From assembly GCA_013399115.1 (NCBI GenBank), contig VXAA01004026.1, positions 1 through 64,000 of the forward strand: a stretch of 64,000 bases of DNA, written 5' to 3'. Source of the stretch: Anseranas semipalmata (taxonomy: Eukaryota; Chordata; Aves; Anseriformes; Anseranatidae). How positions within the stretch are numbered: position 1 is the stretch's first letter; every line of letters begins with the position of its first letter. Below the pieces are notes generated by a model. The model was not told the origin of the DNA and searched no databases. It worked only from the letters and a program-made list of their open reading frames with translations. A program made the translations under genes and the position numbers. Shown one piece after another: positions 62,971 through 64,000 of the stretch.

Positions 62971-63398
62971 GTATTCCAAGCAAGAAGTAAAGAAATTGTT
63001 TCTCTAGCGATAGTGATGATATGTGTGATGGGAGGAGTCCAGCTGAAAGAGCCACCCTGAAAAATAAAGCAGTTATTGACATCAGCTGTTATACTAGAGC
63101 AAGTTAGACTTGTGTTTTTATATGTGAGTGACAGTTTGCAATTTGAACCGTTTTGGTAGGGGATCTGATCAGTTGGGTATGGGTGGTGGTGGTAAAAATT
63201 CTCTTGCATGTTAGCTTCAAATGTTTTTCTTGTTGAAGATACTTCTGCCTGAACTGGGAATTTTTGTAACTTTATTTTTTCCCAGTTACTGCAGAGCATG
63301 GGGAGTGAGTATGTACAAAATACAGAAATAAAGAAGGAATGCAACTCTCAGGTAGCCTTATGGAAATGTTTTAAATCTAGACTGGTGCAAAGTGGTGG

Positions 63399-63426
63399 TT
63401 TTTTTTTTGTTGTTGTTGTTTTTTTT
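63399..63426. repeat. T and TTG simple repeat
   Basis: A T run, about four TTG units, and a second T run. Confidence 0.8.
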
Positions 63427-64000
63427 ACTACAGGCTGACCAAGAAGAGTTCCTCTGCTGAATTAGAGCTCTGCCAACTTCTTATTTTAGGAAAACAAGGA
63501 GTCCTTGAGATTTCCACTTTCATCCATCCTCCAGAATGTTTTTCTTATCTTTTTACTGTCTTCTCAAAGAAAATCTTTCCTGAACAATACCTTCTCTGCT
63601 ACCTCTGTATCAGCCTGTTTAATATGAGGTCAGTGGATTGTACTCAGAAGCAATCTGGTGTCTTTTGGTTTCAGTTTAGGTAGTAAAAACTTATGCTTCA
63701 AATGTGGTTGTACTTCACTGTTTGATAGTTGGGTCCACTCAGCTTTCTGAATTTGTGTTTTCTGGTATTTTTGCTATTGAAGGAATATAATAAGTTCTGT
63801 TGCTCCCCTTATATACATATCAACATGTCATCTCAGAAATCCAGACCCCAATTACATTTTGTGATACAGAAGTACACTCTTTTCTGAGTACCTTTAGATT
63901 TGTTACGACCATGAAAAGAGTTGGTCATCAGTCCATCTGCAGCAAGTGTTAATGAGTGGAGGAGTTAAATTAGAAGAGTCTGATTCAGTTCTTTGCTTGG

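Larger units (their letters stand above)
50552..64000 (+). other. VPS13B: VPS13B intron 17 (5' part, 13.4 kb)
   Basis: Runs to the right edge. Contents recognised: an AATAAA at 50903-50908, a 12-bp direct duplication at 52183-52209, an AAAC tract at 53518-53548, CR1 at 54070-54535, a possible LTR at 54700-55290, a 15-bp duplication at 56335-56365, a faint CR1 piece at 59255-59300, a gap in poly-T at 61049-61062, a CR1 end at 62915-62970 and a T/TTG tract at 63399-63426. I searched for the next VPS13B exon and did not see it. The remaining stretches show nothing recognised. Confidence 0.8.

Noticed and set aside
50552..64000. Search for VPS13B exon 18 or the intronic microRNAs known from human VPS13B (miR-599, miR-875)
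   Set aside because: I saw neither the expected next coding block nor the mature microRNA sequences as I remember them. They probably lie beyond the window.
1..64000. CRISPR array, phage, plasmid or bacterial operon content
   Set aside because: No regularly spaced repeats, no dense ORFs and no ribosome-binding-site pattern. Spliced VPS13B exons and CR1/LTR repeats show vertebrate nuclear DNA.

Overview
The window is vertebrate nuclear DNA, almost certainly from a bird. It is AT-rich and intron-dominated. The interspersed repeats are CR1 non-LTR retrotransposons, several with the typical ATTCTATG-like 3' tail, plus LTRs of avian ERVL-like type. I saw no mammalian SINEs, no bacterial-style operons, no CRISPR array and no rRNA or tRNA gene. 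There is a 14-base assembly gap at 61049-61062.

The window holds one protein-coding gene, on the plus strand: an internal part of VPS13B (COH1). VPS13B is a very large bridge-like lipid transfer protein of the Golgi and endosomes, and its loss in humans causes Cohen syndrome. Ten consecutive exons can be placed to the base. They match human exons 8 to 17 by protein similarity recalled from memory: 8870-9138, 11690-11785, 12123-12245, 15425-15562, 16972-17059, 21050-21241, 21898-22067, 26005-26199, 27544-27668 and 50367-50551. Together they are 1581 nt, entering and leaving in phase 1. They have AG/GT splice sites, compatible phases throughout and no stop or frameshift. They correspond to roughly residues 313 to 841 of the about 4000-residue protein. 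The N-terminal chorein domain lies upstream of the window and the C-terminal VAB and membrane-targeting domains lie downstream.

Layout: 1-8869 is the end of intron 7, with a CR1 at the left edge and a solo LTR at 5702-6283. From 8870 to 27668 lie nine exons separated by introns of 0.3 to 4 kb, with an LTR carrying a nested CR1 in intron 14. From 27669 to 50366 runs a single 22.7 kb intron with CR1 copies, a possible decayed minus-strand pseudogene, a possible short LTR, a GC-richer segment that keeps its CpGs and contains a 44-nt polypurine tract, and a pair of perfect hairpins. Exon 17 follows, then 13.4 kb of intron 17 to the right edge.

The exons form one transcript unit; there is no second recognised gene. 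I found no new biological system. The points most worth checking are the in-frame read-through ends after exons 8 and 17, which may give short isoforms, the closely spaced alternative splice acceptors, the CpG-retaining intronic segment, and the unidentified minus-strand coding-like block near 34 kb.
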